The notes under the pieces: model-generated
What the model saw: the letters and a program-made list of their open reading frames with translations, nothing else
What the model was told of the DNA's origin: nothing
Database searches by the model: none
Source: Brachyspira suanatina
GTDB taxonomy: Bacteria; Spirochaetota; Brachyspiria; Brachyspirales; Brachyspiraceae
Reading direction: 5' to 3'
Assembly: GCF_001049755.1 (NCBI RefSeq)
Contig: NZ_CVLB01000003.1
Coordinates: 186,001-250,000 of the forward strand
Length of the DNA stretch: 64,000 nucleotides
Translations under genes and position numbers: made by a program
Part shown: one piece after another, positions 8,236-17,364 of the stretch
How the letters are laid out: each line of letters opens with the position of its first letter
How positions within the stretch are numbered: the stretch's first letter is position 1

Positions 8236-9405
8236 TTAAAAGTTGACATCATTTCCATAGTAAGCTGCTTCTAATACTTTTTTCATATTAGAAACGTCAG
8301 TCTCTCTTGGGTTAGAGCCCGTACAAGGATCAGCAACGGCATTCTTAGCTATATCATCGCATTTTTGTTTGAAATGATCTTCAGTTACGTCGTTATCTTT
8401 ATAAGTTTGTTTGATACCTAATTTAGCATTTAATTCTTTAACTTTATTTACTAAAGAAGCTGTAAGTTCTGCATCAGTATTTCCAGAAAGTTTAAGCATT
8501 CTAGCTATATCAGCAAATCTGTCAGCACAAACTTTTGAATTGTACTGAATAACATAAGGAAGAAGTATAGCATTGCATCTTCCATGAGTAATATGGAATT
8601 CAGCACCAGTTTTATGAGCCAAACTATGTACTATACCAAGTAAAGCATTTGAGAAAGCCATACCAGCTAAACATTGAGCAACATGAAGTTTTGCTCTACC
8701 CTCTTTATCTCCTTTCACTGCTTTTTCTATATTATGAACAATCATATCAATTGCTTTCATAGCCAAAGCATCTGTAATATCAGTTCTAAGTCCTGCAACA
8801 TAAGCCTCTATAGAGTGAGTAAGTGCATCCATACCAGTATCAGCAGAAACTGTTTCAGGCATTGTCATAGGTATTGAGTAATCAAGTATGGCAATGTCCG
8901 GAGTAATTTCAAAATCTGCTAATGGGTATTTAATGTTAGTAGAATAATCAGTTATAACTGAGAAAGCAGTAACCTCTGAAGCTGTACCGCTTGTAGAAGG
9001 TATTGCTGCAAATATTGCTTTCTTTCTAAGTTTAGGCATAGTGAAAGGAGTTTTAATATCATCGAATTTCTTCTCAGGATATTCATAGAACACCCACATA
9101 GCCTTAGCAGCATCAAGTGCAGAACCTCCTCCCAATGCAACTATTACATCAGGATTAAATTCTCTCATAGCTTCAGCACCTCTATAAACTGTTTCTATAG
9201 AAGGATCTGGTTCAACTCCGTCAAATATTTTAACTTCTAAACCAGTATCTTTTAATATTTTTTCGCATTTATCAAGAAAGCCTCCTCTTTTCATAGAAGA
9301 ACCTCCTGTAACGATTATGGCTTTTTTATAACCTTTCAAATTTTTCAATTCTTCCATAGCATTGTCGCCGTAGTATAAATCTCTAGGAATTGTAAATCTT
9401 GACAT
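8236..9405 (-). CDS. Iron-containing alcohol dehydrogenase (type III)
   Basis: The 389-residue protein has the Fe-ADH layout. The N-terminal NAD(P)-binding half has GGGSALDAAKAMW. The metal-binding half has DALTHSIEAYVAG and GIVHSLAHKTGAEFHITHG, supplying the conserved Asp and three His ligands. The family reduces aldehydes such as acetaldehyde, butanal or 3-hydroxypropanal to alcohols. The exact substrate cannot be read from sequence. AGGAGA 9 bases upstream supports the start. It stands alone with an 890-base upstream region, leaving room for complex regulation in a fermentative anaerobe. Confidence 0.9.
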   Translation of the reverse strand: MSRFTIPRDLYYGDNAMEELKNLKGYKKAIIVTGGSSMKRGGFLDKCEKILKDTGLEVKIFDGVEPDPSIETVYRGAEAMREFNPDVIVALGGGSALDAAKAMWVFYEYPEKKFDDIKTPFTMPKLRKKAIFAAIPSTSGTASEVTAFSVITDYSTNIKYPLADFEITPDIAILDYSIPMTMPETVSADTGMDALTHSIEAYVAGLRTDITDALAMKAIDMIVHNIEKAVKGDKEGRAKLHVAQCLAGMAFSNALLGIVHSLAHKTGAEFHITHGRCNAILLPYVIQYNSKVCADRFADIARMLKLSGNTDAELTASLVNKVKELNAKLGIKQTYKDNDVTEDHFKQKCDDIAKNAVADPCTGSNPRETDVSNMKKVLEAAYYGNDVNF

Positions 9406-10292
9406 CCTTTAATCTCCTGAAATATCTCTTTATTGTTCTTTATTATAACATTTATATAATTTTTGTCAATTATATTATAATAAATTGTTTAATTTTTATG
9501 ATAAAAAAGTATAATAATGTAAAATATTTTTATAAAACTATGTAAATATGAATATATTTTATGTAATTGGTTACAATTTTTATTAAAAATAATATTATAT
9601 AAATTTATAAAATTACAATAAATTTTAAACTAAATTTAAAATAAAATATATTGTTTAATTTATATACTATAATTCAAATTTTTAATTTGTATTTATTTTA
9701 CGGTTAGTATTAAAATTATTTATCATATTTTTATTTTTAAATGGTATACAGCAATACAAACTATTAACTAATTTATTATTAACTATTCTAGAATCATTTC
9801 AATTAATCAATATCGCAGTATATTTTAGACTTTTATATTTAAAACTTTAAGTTTATATAAAATATTTAGAAAATAATAATAGAACATATTTTTAACAATA
9901 TGAGTATTATTATATAAATGTTTATACTTTATGAAATGCTGTAATATAATATTTTCTATATTATTAATATATTTTTATATATTCCTGAAATAAAATTACA
10001 TACCTTAAGGAGTAAGTTTTAATTTTTCAATTTATTTAAATATATTATTTATTAAATTATATAATTATAACTTTAAATATTTTAATTCATTTAAAATCAA
10101 AATTTTATAAATAATTTTTTATTATCACTAACAATAAAAATAAATATACATCATAAAAATAATGTATCATATAAACTATATTTAAATTTATTATGCTGTC
10201 ATATTAATTGTATAATTATAACTAATAATTATACAACAATTAAAATATAGTAATCAATATATTATTTAAACATAAAATATTTAAATACCATA
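9406..10292. other. Long A/T-rich intergenic region, no gene seen
   Basis: About 890 bases of very A/T-rich DNA lie between the adh start and the end of the next minus-strand gene. An AAGGAG at about 10007 is not followed by a start codon in range. It contains the upstream region of adh but no operator or RNA that I can recognise. Confidence 0.5.
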
Positions 10293-10754
10293 TTATATTT
10301 GATTGTATAATTTTAATATATTTTCTATCATAGATGAAATTTTCTCCTCATCACCTACTTTAGAATTTCTTATAATGTTTTGAAGTTCTTCATCTTGAAC
10401 GATAACAGCAATTGATGTCAATACATCTATGAATTCATCATTTGCATCTAAAGGTGCAACTATAGAATAAGCCAAATCTATATCTTCTTCAGAATTATAA
10501 TCTATAGGTTTTAAAAGAGATACAACAATAACTTTAATTTCTTTTATAGATTCCATTCTGGCATGCGGCATTGCTACTAAATCTGCTATTACAGTATTTC
10601 CATCTTTTTCCCTGTCATATAATCCTTCTTTTATATCCTCTGCATTATAACTAGAATCTAATTCACTTATTTTTTTGGATAAAAAATCAAATAGTTCTTC
10701 TTTGGATGAACTATTATTTTCTAGAAAAATACTTTTCTTATCAATAAAACTCAT
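10293..10754 (-). CDS. PTS EIIA domain protein (fructose/nitrogen type)
   Basis: The 153-residue single-domain protein has the EIIA signature: GNTVIADLVAMPHARMESIKEIKVIVVSLLKPIDY. The histidine of MPHAR is the phosphoryl acceptor. It may deliver phosphate to a sugar permease or, like PtsN, act as a regulator. No EIIB or EIIC gene is adjacent, which favours a regulatory or orphan role. An AGGAGA site lies 5 bases before ATG. It follows the TonB-like gene by 42 bases on the same strand, so the two are probably co-transcribed. Confidence 0.85.
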   Translation of the reverse strand: MSFIDKKSIFLENNSSSKEELFDFLSKKISELDSSYNAEDIKEGLYDREKDGNTVIADLVAMPHARMESIKEIKVIVVSLLKPIDYNSEEDIDLAYSIVAPLDANDEFIDVLTSIAVIVQDEELQNIIRNSKVGDEEKISSMIENILKLYNQI

Positions 10755-10796
10755 AATAATCTCCTAAACTATAAAAATTTATAAAACTAATAATTA

Positions 10797-11723
10797 TTAC
10801 TCTCTGCTAAAATTTTGATATATAAATTTAAATGGAATATATATTTTTCCATTTTCAGCATAATCATTCCACAAACCTTGTGGAGGTGGCTTTAATTTTT
10901 TAGCATATTCAATAGCTTTTGAGCATGAATTATCTAAACTAGTTTGGCCGTTTATAGAAGTTTTCAAAAATTTTTCAAACTCTATATTTCCTTCTTCATC
11001 TATAGAAAGTAATACCTCTACTTCATCGGTTCTTATAAGTCCTAAATAATGTGCCTGATTAGGAATAGTAAGATACCAGGAATCTCTTATAGAACCAACC
11101 AAAGCATAGAAATACCAAAAATATTCCTGAGCCTTTGTACCAAGCTGCATACTTCCTGTTTCGCTAGAAAATACAACTGCTCTGTCTGCACCCTCTTCAA
11201 AAGATGCAGGTATTTTAGTATCCCCTTTTATGCCAGGGTTTTTAGGTTTATAAGTTTCTACTTTGTCTCTGGATATTTCATTTCCTAATTCTTTTTTTTC
11301 TCTCTGCTGATTTTGATTATTATTAGGTTTTATATTTTCTGTAGGTCTTCTTTCAATTATTGGGCTATTTGCTCCGTCTCCCAAAAATGAAAATACAGAA
11401 GTATCAGAAAAAACCTTTGAGGGTTTAACATCTGTCTGGCCTTTTGACCTCAATGTTTTATCTGAAGCAAAAGGAGTATCTTCTTCACTTTCTTCTTCCT
11501 CTACTTCAGGAGTTTCTACCAAGAACATATAATCATCTTTTTTATATCTTTCTTCTGCTTCTTTTTTAGCTTTCTCATAAGCAAATACTTCCTGCATTAT
11601 AGATGTATTTATAAAGCTAAATAAAAATATATGCAGTATAAAAGATACTATAATAGAAAATAATATATCTTTTCTTTTTATTAATTTTCTTTTTATATTT
11701 GAAATTTTTTCTTTTATGTTCAT
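10797..11723 (-). CDS. TonB-like membrane-anchored protein
   Basis: The 308-residue protein has a cytoplasmic basic tail, one membrane helix (about 20-45), an acidic stretch (VEEEESEEDT) and a long polar linker rich in K, N, Q and P. The C-terminal domain resembles TonB: VEVLLSIDEEGNIEFEKFLKTS, then LDNSCSKAIEYAKKLKPPPQG and IYIPFKFIY. TonB proteins transmit proton-motive energy to outer-membrane transporters. The linker is less proline-rich than in proteobacterial TonB, and no ExbB/ExbD is adjacent. An AAAGG site precedes the ATG. Another envelope protein with a TonB-C fold is possible. Confidence 0.65.
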   Translation of the reverse strand: MNIKEKISNIKRKLIKRKDILFSIIVSFILHIFLFSFINTSIMQEVFAYEKAKKEAEERYKKDDYMFLVETPEVEEEESEEDTPFASDKTLRSKGQTDVKPSKVFSDTSVFSFLGDGANSPIIERRPTENIKPNNNQNQQREKKELGNEISRDKVETYKPKNPGIKGDTKIPASFEEGADRAVVFSSETGSMQLGTKAQEYFWYFYALVGSIRDSWYLTIPNQAHYLGLIRTDEVEVLLSIDEEGNIEFEKFLKTSINGQTSLDNSCSKAIEYAKKLKPPPQGLWNDYAENGKIYIPFKFIYQNFSRE

Positions 11724-11831
11724 AGCCTTTATTCTATATTAATTAATATATTTTACAAGCTTTAAAACATATTAAAAACTTTAAAATAAAATCTTATTTT
11801 TAAATTTATTTTGTATTAATATATATAAAAA

Positions 11832-11847
11832 TGTTTCACATGAAACA
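11832..11847. promoter_or_regulatory. parS-like site 1
   Basis: TGTTTCACATGAAACA differs from the widely conserved ParB site TGTTTCACGTGAAACA at one central base. It lies in the gene-free 1-kb stretch upstream of the TonB-like gene. Confidence 0.6.
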
Positions 11848-12258
11848 TTTTATTTACAGAATAATTAATTATTAATATGATCTTATTAGCTTTTAGATAT
11901 AACTTTATTAATTAAATAAATTTTATTGAGCCCGCCCTCACGCACCAAATCTAACGCATGATTTACTTAATTTAAGGGAATATATAAAAACATATTCAAT
12001 ATACTATTAATTTATTAACCATACGATGAAAATTTTAATTATATAATAATATATCTATAGAAAAACTATTATAATAAGTAAATATCCCATAAACAAAATG
12101 TATTATTAAAAAATTGGTTAATTATAGTTAATTGTTATAATAGTACATTTTTCGGCGGGAAAAAGAACAAAAATTTAGAATTATTCTAATCAACACTAAT
12201 TATTAATATATTAGTTTTGAAACAAGTCTAATATTTTTAAAATATTATATTAATTATT

Positions 12259-12274
12259 AGTTTCACGTGAAAAC
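12259..12274. promoter_or_regulatory. parS-like site 2
   Basis: AGTTTCACGTGAAAAC holds the full parS core GTTTCACGTGAAA (13 of 16 positions agree), about 430 bases from site 1. Confidence 0.55.
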
Positions 12275-12566
12275 TTTAGTATTTTAATAATTTACTTAAG
12301 AAAGAGTAAAAATATTAAATAATTTTAGTATTTAGAAAAACTCATAACTTTACAAATATATATTGTATACATTTAATAGTATTGAATATACTAAAATTTT
12401 ATAGTTTGTCAAAAAACAAAATTTTGAATTTAAGTTATTTGTAGGGACCAGTTATAGTCGTGCTGCTCTACGTAATTTGTAATACCTAATTTATTTTGCT
12501 GTAAGCAATGTGCCTACTCGGAGAATAACGTTTGACTTGCTGAAGTCAGCCTGTGATGTACACACA

Positions 12567-12610
12567 AACTTTGATGAAGTACTCAGAATGAGTGCAGCAA
12601 AAAACTTGAT
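12567..12610. repeat. Dispersed repeat fragment (AACTTTGAtGAAGT type)
   Basis: A less A/T-rich patch at about 12440-12610 ends in AACTTTGATGAAGTACTC, then GAGTGCAGCAAAAAACTTGAT. This aligns with AACTTTGACGAAGTCCGC, then ATGTGCAGCAGGAAAAGTTGAT at 25824-25867, and with reversed fragments at about 36359 and 38986. No intact reading frame or tRNA is seen. The rest of the 11724-12749 gap holds only the parS-like sites and a GCCCGCCC fragment (11932-11940) of the large repeat family. Confidence 0.55.
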
Positions 12611-12658
12611 AATACATTTATAAAAATATAGTTTTTTAGCTATATACTAGATTAAAAA

Positions 12659-12674
12659 TATTTCATGTGAAACA
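12659..12674. promoter_or_regulatory. parS-like site 3
   Basis: TATTTCATGTGAAACA agrees with the parS consensus at 14 of 16 positions. It lies 76 bases before the rsmI coding frame. Confidence 0.5.
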
Positions 12675-12749
12675 TTTTTGATTCAATATTATTGTATTAA
12701 TGAAAACTTTAATATATAATAAAAATAAATCTAATATTGGAGAATCACT

Positions 12750-13595
12750 ATTAAAAAGAATAATAAAGAAATAATTAATAATGATGATTTTAAAACTGAT
12801 GAAAAGTTTATAGAAGAAATAACAAGTAATGATAATAATAAAAATGCTGTTGAAAATGGCGTTATATATGTAGTTGCTACTCCTATAGGAAATATGGAAG
12901 ATATAACTATAAGAGCTTTGAAAATTCTTAGAAATGTGGATTTTATATTGGCTGAAGATACTAGAGTGGCTTTGAAACTTCTAAACTTCTATAATATTAA
13001 AAATAAATTATTTTCTTATCATAGCCATTCATCTGAATATAGAATCAATGAATATATAAATGAAATATTAAATGGAAACTCTGCTGCTATAGTAAGCGAT
13101 GCAGGTACACCTTGTATAAGCGACCCTGGTGTAAGCATTATAAAATTGGCTATAGAGAAAAATATAAAGATTGTACCTGTTGGCGGAATATCTGCATTCA
13201 CTTCCCTACTCTCTGTTTCTGGAATTTCAGGAAATACTTTGTTTGTGGGATTTCTTTCTAATAAATCCGGTAAGAGAAGAAATCAATTAAAAGATTTATA
13301 TAATAATCAAAAAACAATAATAGTTATATATGAATCTGTATACAGAGTAAAAGAATGCATAGAAGATATTGTTAACATATTTGGAGAAAAAACGGATATT
13401 GTTATCGGAAGAGAAATAACAAAACAATTTGAGCAGATAATAAGATCCGATGCTAAAAATATTCTTGATTTTTTTACAGATGGTAGTATACTAACTAAAG
13501 GTGAATTTTGTATTATAATTGATAATAGAAAATCTAAAGTATGCGGGGCTAATGCCGAAAATAATTTATGTAAGGAGTCAGACTATGACAATTGA
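12750..13595 (+). CDS. rsmI: RsmI, 16S rRNA 2'-O-methyltransferase (C1402)
   Basis: The protein methylates the ribose of C1402 in 16S rRNA using SAM. Seen are YVVATPIGNMEDITIRALKILRN, LAEDTRVALKLL, SDAGTPCISDPG and VGGISAFTSLLSVSG, the standard family order. The first ATG in frame (12894) lies inside the conserved VVATPIGN motif and would delete it, so translation must begin upstream. The frame is open back to a TAA at 12732, without an ATG, GTG or TTG. The best candidate is an ATT at 12750, 7 bases after GGAG (12739-12742). This would give a polar 37-residue leader before the fold. The gene overlaps the next by 11 bases. Confidence 0.8.
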   Translation: MKKNNKEIINNDDFKTDEKFIEEITSNDNNKNAVENGVIYVVATPIGNMEDITIRALKILRNVDFILAEDTRVALKLLNFYNIKNKLFSYHSHSSEYRINEYINEILNGNSAAIVSDAGTPCISDPGVSIIKLAIEKNIKIVPVGGISAFTSLLSVSGISGNTLFVGFLSNKSGKRRNQLKDLYNNQKTIIVIYESVYRVKECIEDIVNIFGEKTDIVIGREITKQFEQIIRSDAKNILDFFTDGSILTKGEFCIIIDNRKSKVCGANAENNLCKESDYDN

Positions 13596-13878
13596 TAAAA
13601 TAGGCGGCACATCAAATATACAACAGAAATCTAACATTAAATATAATGAAAAAGTTTCTAAAATGGGTTCAGATAGAATAGAAATTTCTAATGAATCAAG
13701 ATTAGCTTTGCAAAATGAAAAGTTAGTAAACATTATCAAAGAAGCTCCTGATGTAAGAGAAGAAAAGATAGCCGAAGCTAAAAAAAGATTAGAATTATAT
13801 ATGCAAGATGGTGCCCTAAGAGAAGAGGTTCTAAACTCTTTGGCTAATTCTATAATAGATTCTATGCCTATAGAATAA
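13585..13878 (+). CDS. flgM: FlgM-like anti-sigma-28 factor
   Basis: The 97-residue protein (starting MTIDKIGG) has an AAGGAG site 7 bases before ATG, inside the end of rsmI. It follows the FlgM pattern: a disordered N-terminus, SDRIEISNESRLAL, then APDVREEKIAEAKKRLE and a C-terminal helix ending LANSIID. FlgM binds the flagellar sigma factor FliA and holds back late flagellar genes until the hook is complete. Spirochaetes run periplasmic flagella, so the role fits. It is translationally coupled to rsmI and ends at a strong hairpin. Confidence 0.7.
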   Translation: MTIDKIGGTSNIQQKSNIKYNEKVSKMGSDRIEISNESRLALQNEKLVNIIKEAPDVREEKIAEAKKRLELYMQDGALREEVLNSLANSIIDSMPIE

Positions 13879-13920
13879 TATGACTCTGTTATAAATTTAG
13901 TTATTTTAAATTCTAATCTT

Positions 13921-13951
13921 AAAAATAGTAAGAACAAAACTTACTATTTTT
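13921..13951. terminator. Bidirectional terminator
   Basis: A perfect 12-bp stem AAAAATAGTAAG/CTTACTATTTTT with a 7-base loop lies between the convergent flgM-like and luxR-like genes. A and T tracts at both ends suit termination in both directions. Confidence 0.8.
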
Positions 13952-13990
13952 AAAAACCTAGTTATCATAAGCAAGTAATTATATACATAA

Positions 13991-14950
13991 TCAATTCTTA
14001 GAAAACTTATTAACCAATTCTACCCTATTTTTTACGCCTGATTTTTCATATATATTAGCAACATGATTATTTACTGTATTCAGAGATATACTAAGTATTA
14101 ATGATACTTCCTTATTAGTTTTGCCATCAAGAAGATATGATAATATTTCCTTTTCTCTTTTAGTTAAATTTACCTCTATTTCTTTTGAAGATTCATTTTC
14201 TGTTTTAACATCATCTTTTATGATGTTTTCATTCTTTAAATTATTAGGATTAGACATTTTATTATTAACTATATTGATGAAATACCAAGATAAATAGCCA
14301 AGCATAACCAAATTCCACCATATATAAAATAATAATAATGTTATGTCCATGGAACCTATATCAGCTGCTTCCATTCTATAAATGATAAGCTGATATATAA
14401 GAACCGGATATATTATTATAGTTATAAGTCCTAATATCTTGACTATTAATTTCATTGTCTTATCTTTTATACTTTTATAGTTTACAGCTCCTATTATAAA
14501 TATAGCTATTATAGAAATATAGAATATAATGCTGCTTATAATATATATATCAAATGTTATTAATATTCCTAATATACTTAAAACAAAATGAACTATTGAT
14601 ATTATGATATAAATAATATTCTGTTTGAAATTCCATTTTATATTCAAAAATCTATATAAAAATGCTGGTATGAAATAAAGCATTAATGACATTGCTATAG
14701 AGAAACTAAAGAAATATAAAGTATTAAATATATTGTTAGACATAAAATATGGGACTGTTAAAAAACTTAGAAGTTTAACAGCTCTTATTAAAAGGAGAAA
14801 TGCAAAAGTAAATAAAAATATTATATAATATTTAAGCCATGCAACTCTTTCTATTATATAATAAATAATGGAAAAAAGTATTGTAGAAAAGCCTATTATA
14901 AAACCAAACAAATAGGCAACTAAAAGAATATATCCTAATACATAATTCAT
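13991..14950 (-). CDS. Membrane-bound LuxR-type transcription regulator
   Basis: The 319-residue protein has seven or eight hydrophobic helices (about 1-235), a short charged linker, then a C-terminal LuxR/GerE helix-turn-helix: LTKREKEILSYLLDGKTNKEVSLILSISLNTVNNHVANIYEKSG. The recognition helix is SISLNTVNNHVANIY. Membrane-anchored LuxR proteins sense a signal within or near the membrane and regulate DNA directly. Its ATG overlaps the end of the upstream kinase-like gene by four bases, so the two are translationally coupled and probably form one signalling unit. Ligand and targets are unknown. Confidence 0.8.
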   Translation of the reverse strand: MNYVLGYILLVAYLFGFIIGFSTILFSIIYYIIERVAWLKYYIIFLFTFAFLLLIRAVKLLSFLTVPYFMSNNIFNTLYFFSFSIAMSLMLYFIPAFLYRFLNIKWNFKQNIIYIIISIVHFVLSILGILITFDIYIISSIIFYISIIAIFIIGAVNYKSIKDKTMKLIVKILGLITIIIYPVLIYQLIIYRMEAADIGSMDITLLLFYIWWNLVMLGYLSWYFINIVNNKMSNPNNLKNENIIKDDVKTENESSKEIEVNLTKREKEILSYLLDGKTNKEVSLILSISLNTVNNHVANIYEKSGVKNRVELVNKFSKN

Positions 14951-15741
14951 AATTTATTCTTAGCTGGAAATATTATATTAATCCTTTGTTCATTTTTTGA
15001 AGATTCAAGCCATATATTGCCGTAATGTTCTTTTATTATTTTATATGCTGTATATAAATATAAATTATTAAAATTGAAATTATCATAAGATATTAATGGA
15101 GTTTTAAAAAGCATTCTTTTTATATCATCAGGTATATCATCACATTCAAAAGTTATAGATATATCTATACATTCCTCATTCAAATCAAGTATTTTTTCTT
15201 CTTTCTCACTTATATTATCAACACCATTAATCAATAAAAACTCTTTATCATCGTCATAATTTACTAAGCTATATGATATATTCATTGATGTATTTACTTT
15301 TATTATACTATAAATAAAAGAAAATATATTTAGAAGGCTTCTTTTTATTTTATCCCTATCCATTAAAACTACACATTCTGTTAGTATTTTATCACTTAAT
15401 GTTATCTTATTCTTTTTAGATTTAAATAAATCAAATACATTGTCTAAAGCTTCATTTATAACAAAAGATATATTCTCAAAATTCATATTAAGTTTAAAAG
15501 AATCAGAATTTATATCATTAAAGTCGTTTAAAGATTCCATAGTTCTATTTATCAGGAAAGATTGCCTTACTATTGTTGCTCTTGATTCACTGCAGTAATT
15601 ATTAGCACATCTTTCTAAATCTATATACTTTGATATTATACTATTATAATTTTGTACATCATAGATTATATTTGAAATTAAATCTTTTAATTTATTATTA
15701 ATATAAAAATTCTGTTTCATAATACTATCCAGAATAAACAT
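14947..15741 (-). CDS. Degenerate histidine-kinase-like protein
   Basis: The 264-residue protein lacks membrane helices. The second half resembles a GHKL ATPase domain: DRDKIKRSLLNIFSFIYSII sits where the N box should be. The last part, LYLYTAYKIIKEHYGNIWLESS, then RINIIFP, matches the kinase ending (lsivkkivexhgGxiwveS, then GtxfxixlP). The G1/G2 boxes and a clear phospho-accepting H box are missing, so it may bind without catalysing, or act as a scaffold for the coupled LuxR protein. The start is uncertain. The first ATG (15741) has no ribosome site; ATG at 15720 has a GGA nearby. Confidence 0.6.
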   Translation of the reverse strand: MFILDSIMKQNFYINNKLKDLISNIIYDVQNYNSIISKYIDLERCANNYCSESRATIVRQSFLINRTMESLNDFNDINSDSFKLNMNFENISFVINEALDNVFDLFKSKKNKITLSDKILTECVVLMDRDKIKRSLLNIFSFIYSIIKVNTSMNISYSLVNYDDDKEFLLINGVDNISEKEEKILDLNEECIDISITFECDDIPDDIKRMLFKTPLISYDNFNFNNLYLYTAYKIIKEHYGNIWLESSKNEQRINIIFPAKNKL

Positions 15742-15875
15742 AATATTTTAGATTATTATAACATAAAATTATTAAAAATGCTAATTATAGATTATGAATT
15801 CAAAATTTGAATTCATAATCAAAATTCATATAGTAAATTTTATATTGAAATTTATACAGTATTTTTTATTCAAAT

Positions 15876-16234
15876 TTATCAACATTATCAACAAGTTATT
15901 AACATTACTAAAATAATTGAATTCATTATATTTTATATATTCGAATTCAAATTTTGAAGTATCTTTGAATTTGTATTATATAATAATATTATATATTTAA
16001 ATTTTTAAATAAATTTTTTATTATTATTAAGCTGTTGATATGTTGATAACTTTTTGCATATAAGAAGAAATTGAAAAAACTATATAAATATAATGTTGAT
16101 AACTATGTTGATATTAACAAGTATGATATAATTAAGAAATAATAAATTTTATTCTGAAATTCAAAATTTTTATAAAATTAAAATTTGTTTGCAATGTTAA
16201 TATCTTTTCATAATTTATTAACATCTTATCAACT
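15876..16234. other. Candidate replication origin: DnaA-box cluster
   Basis: This gene-free stretch carries exact TTATCAACA at 15876 and 15885 (back to back) with TTATTAACA at 15896. The inverse, TGTTGATAA, is at 16041 and 16094, and TGTTGATAT at 16033 and 16106. Further copies are TTATTAACA at 16215 and TTATCAACT at 16226. The bacterial DnaA box is TTATCCACA, so each exact copy differs at one base. Between the clusters is a nearly pure A/T segment (about 15960-16030), suitable for unwinding. Repeats of GAATTCAAAATTTGAATTC type lie at 15795-15960. No dnaA or dnaN is adjacent. The parS-like sites lie 3.5 kb away. Confidence 0.45.
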
Positions 16235-16418
16235 AATGAAGAATTTTTTATTTTATTATCCCTACCCTACTCTAATTCTTGCATTATATAAAAAATATAT
16301 ATTATAAGTTCACCAACATGAAAACTTAGTGAAAAACATAAATATATAATTATTGATTTTTAGATGTTTTTAATATAATATTTGCCGATATTTAAAAACT
16401 AAATCAAAAGAAAATGAT

Positions 16419-17294
16419 ATGATTAACGATTCAAATAACAATATAAAATTAGGTTCATTATTTATAATGTTTTCTGCTCTTTCATTTAGTATAATGGAAA
16501 TAGCAGTAAAAATTTCAGGATCTAATATACCAGTAATGGAGCAGGTTTTTGCCCGTAATTTTATAACATTATTTATAAGTGCTTTTGTTATGATTAAAGA
16601 TAAAGAAAAGCCTTTTCCAGATAAAAGAAATATTTTGTCAATAATATGCAGAAGTATTTCAGGATATTTAGGTATTATATGCTATTTTTACGCTACTAAT
16701 AATATGGTGCTTGCTGATGCTTCAGTACTTCAGAAAACTTCGCCTTTTTGGTCTAGTTTTTTTGCTTTTATATTGATCAAAGAAAAGGTGTTAAAAATGC
16801 AGTGGATTGGAATGATTATTGCTGCAATAGGTTCTATATTTATAATAAAACCTACTATGAGTTCAAATGTATTTCCTGCTGTCATAGCATTATCTGCTGC
16901 TATGTTTGCAGGTATTTCATATGCTATAATAGGATCTCTAAAAGGAAAAGAAAGCAACTCATTAATAATATTTTATTTTTCTTTGTTTTCATGTATATTC
17001 TCATTATTCTTTGTAAAAAGTTTTGTAGTACCTAATTTGTTTGAAGTGTTATTACTTTTGCTTATAGGAATATTTGCAGGATTCGGACAATTCTTTTTAA
17101 CTATAGCATACAAAAAAGCTCCTGTTTCTGCTGTAAGCATATATAATTATACTGGTGTAATATTTTCATATATTTTCAGCGTATTTTTATTCAAAGAAAG
17201 AGTGGACATTTATTCTATAATAGGAATGGCACTTACAATATTTGCTGCATTATTAGTTTACTTTTATAAAAATAAAGTTTATATTAAAAATTAA
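16419..17294 (+). CDS. EamA/DMT-superfamily transporter (ten helices)
   Basis: The 291-residue protein has ten hydrophobic helices in two EamA repeats. Repeat 1 ends LADASVLQKTSPFWSSFFAFILIKEKV and repeat 2 ends APVSAVSIYNYTGVIFSYIFSVFLFKERVDIYSIIGMAL. The early residues (GSLFIMFSALSFSIMEIAVKISG) are typical. The family exports metabolites such as amino acids or nucleotides; the substrate is unknown. The ribosome site is weak. It is followed by the VIT1-type gene on the same strand after 70 bases. Confidence 0.85.
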   Translation: MINDSNNNIKLGSLFIMFSALSFSIMEIAVKISGSNIPVMEQVFARNFITLFISAFVMIKDKEKPFPDKRNILSIICRSISGYLGIICYFYATNNMVLADASVLQKTSPFWSSFFAFILIKEKVLKMQWIGMIIAAIGSIFIIKPTMSSNVFPAVIALSAAMFAGISYAIIGSLKGKESNSLIIFYFSLFSCIFSLFFVKSFVVPNLFEVLLLLLIGIFAGFGQFFLTIAYKKAPVSAVSIYNYTGVIFSYIFSVFLFKERVDIYSIIGMALTIFAALLVYFYKNKVYIKN

Positions 17295-17364
17295 TTTTTC
17301 ACTATATTTTTATTTCATATTATTATATAATATATAAATATAAAATATTTTATTGGAAATGAAA

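Noticed and set aside
9420-10290. Search for a small gene or riboswitch in the long gap before adh
   Set aside because: Only low-complexity A/T sequence was found; an AAGGAG at about 10007 has no start codon in range.
12440-12610. GC-richer patch considered as a stable RNA gene
   Set aside because: No cloverleaf, SRP, RNase P or tmRNA motif was seen; it aligns better with the dispersed repeat at 25796.
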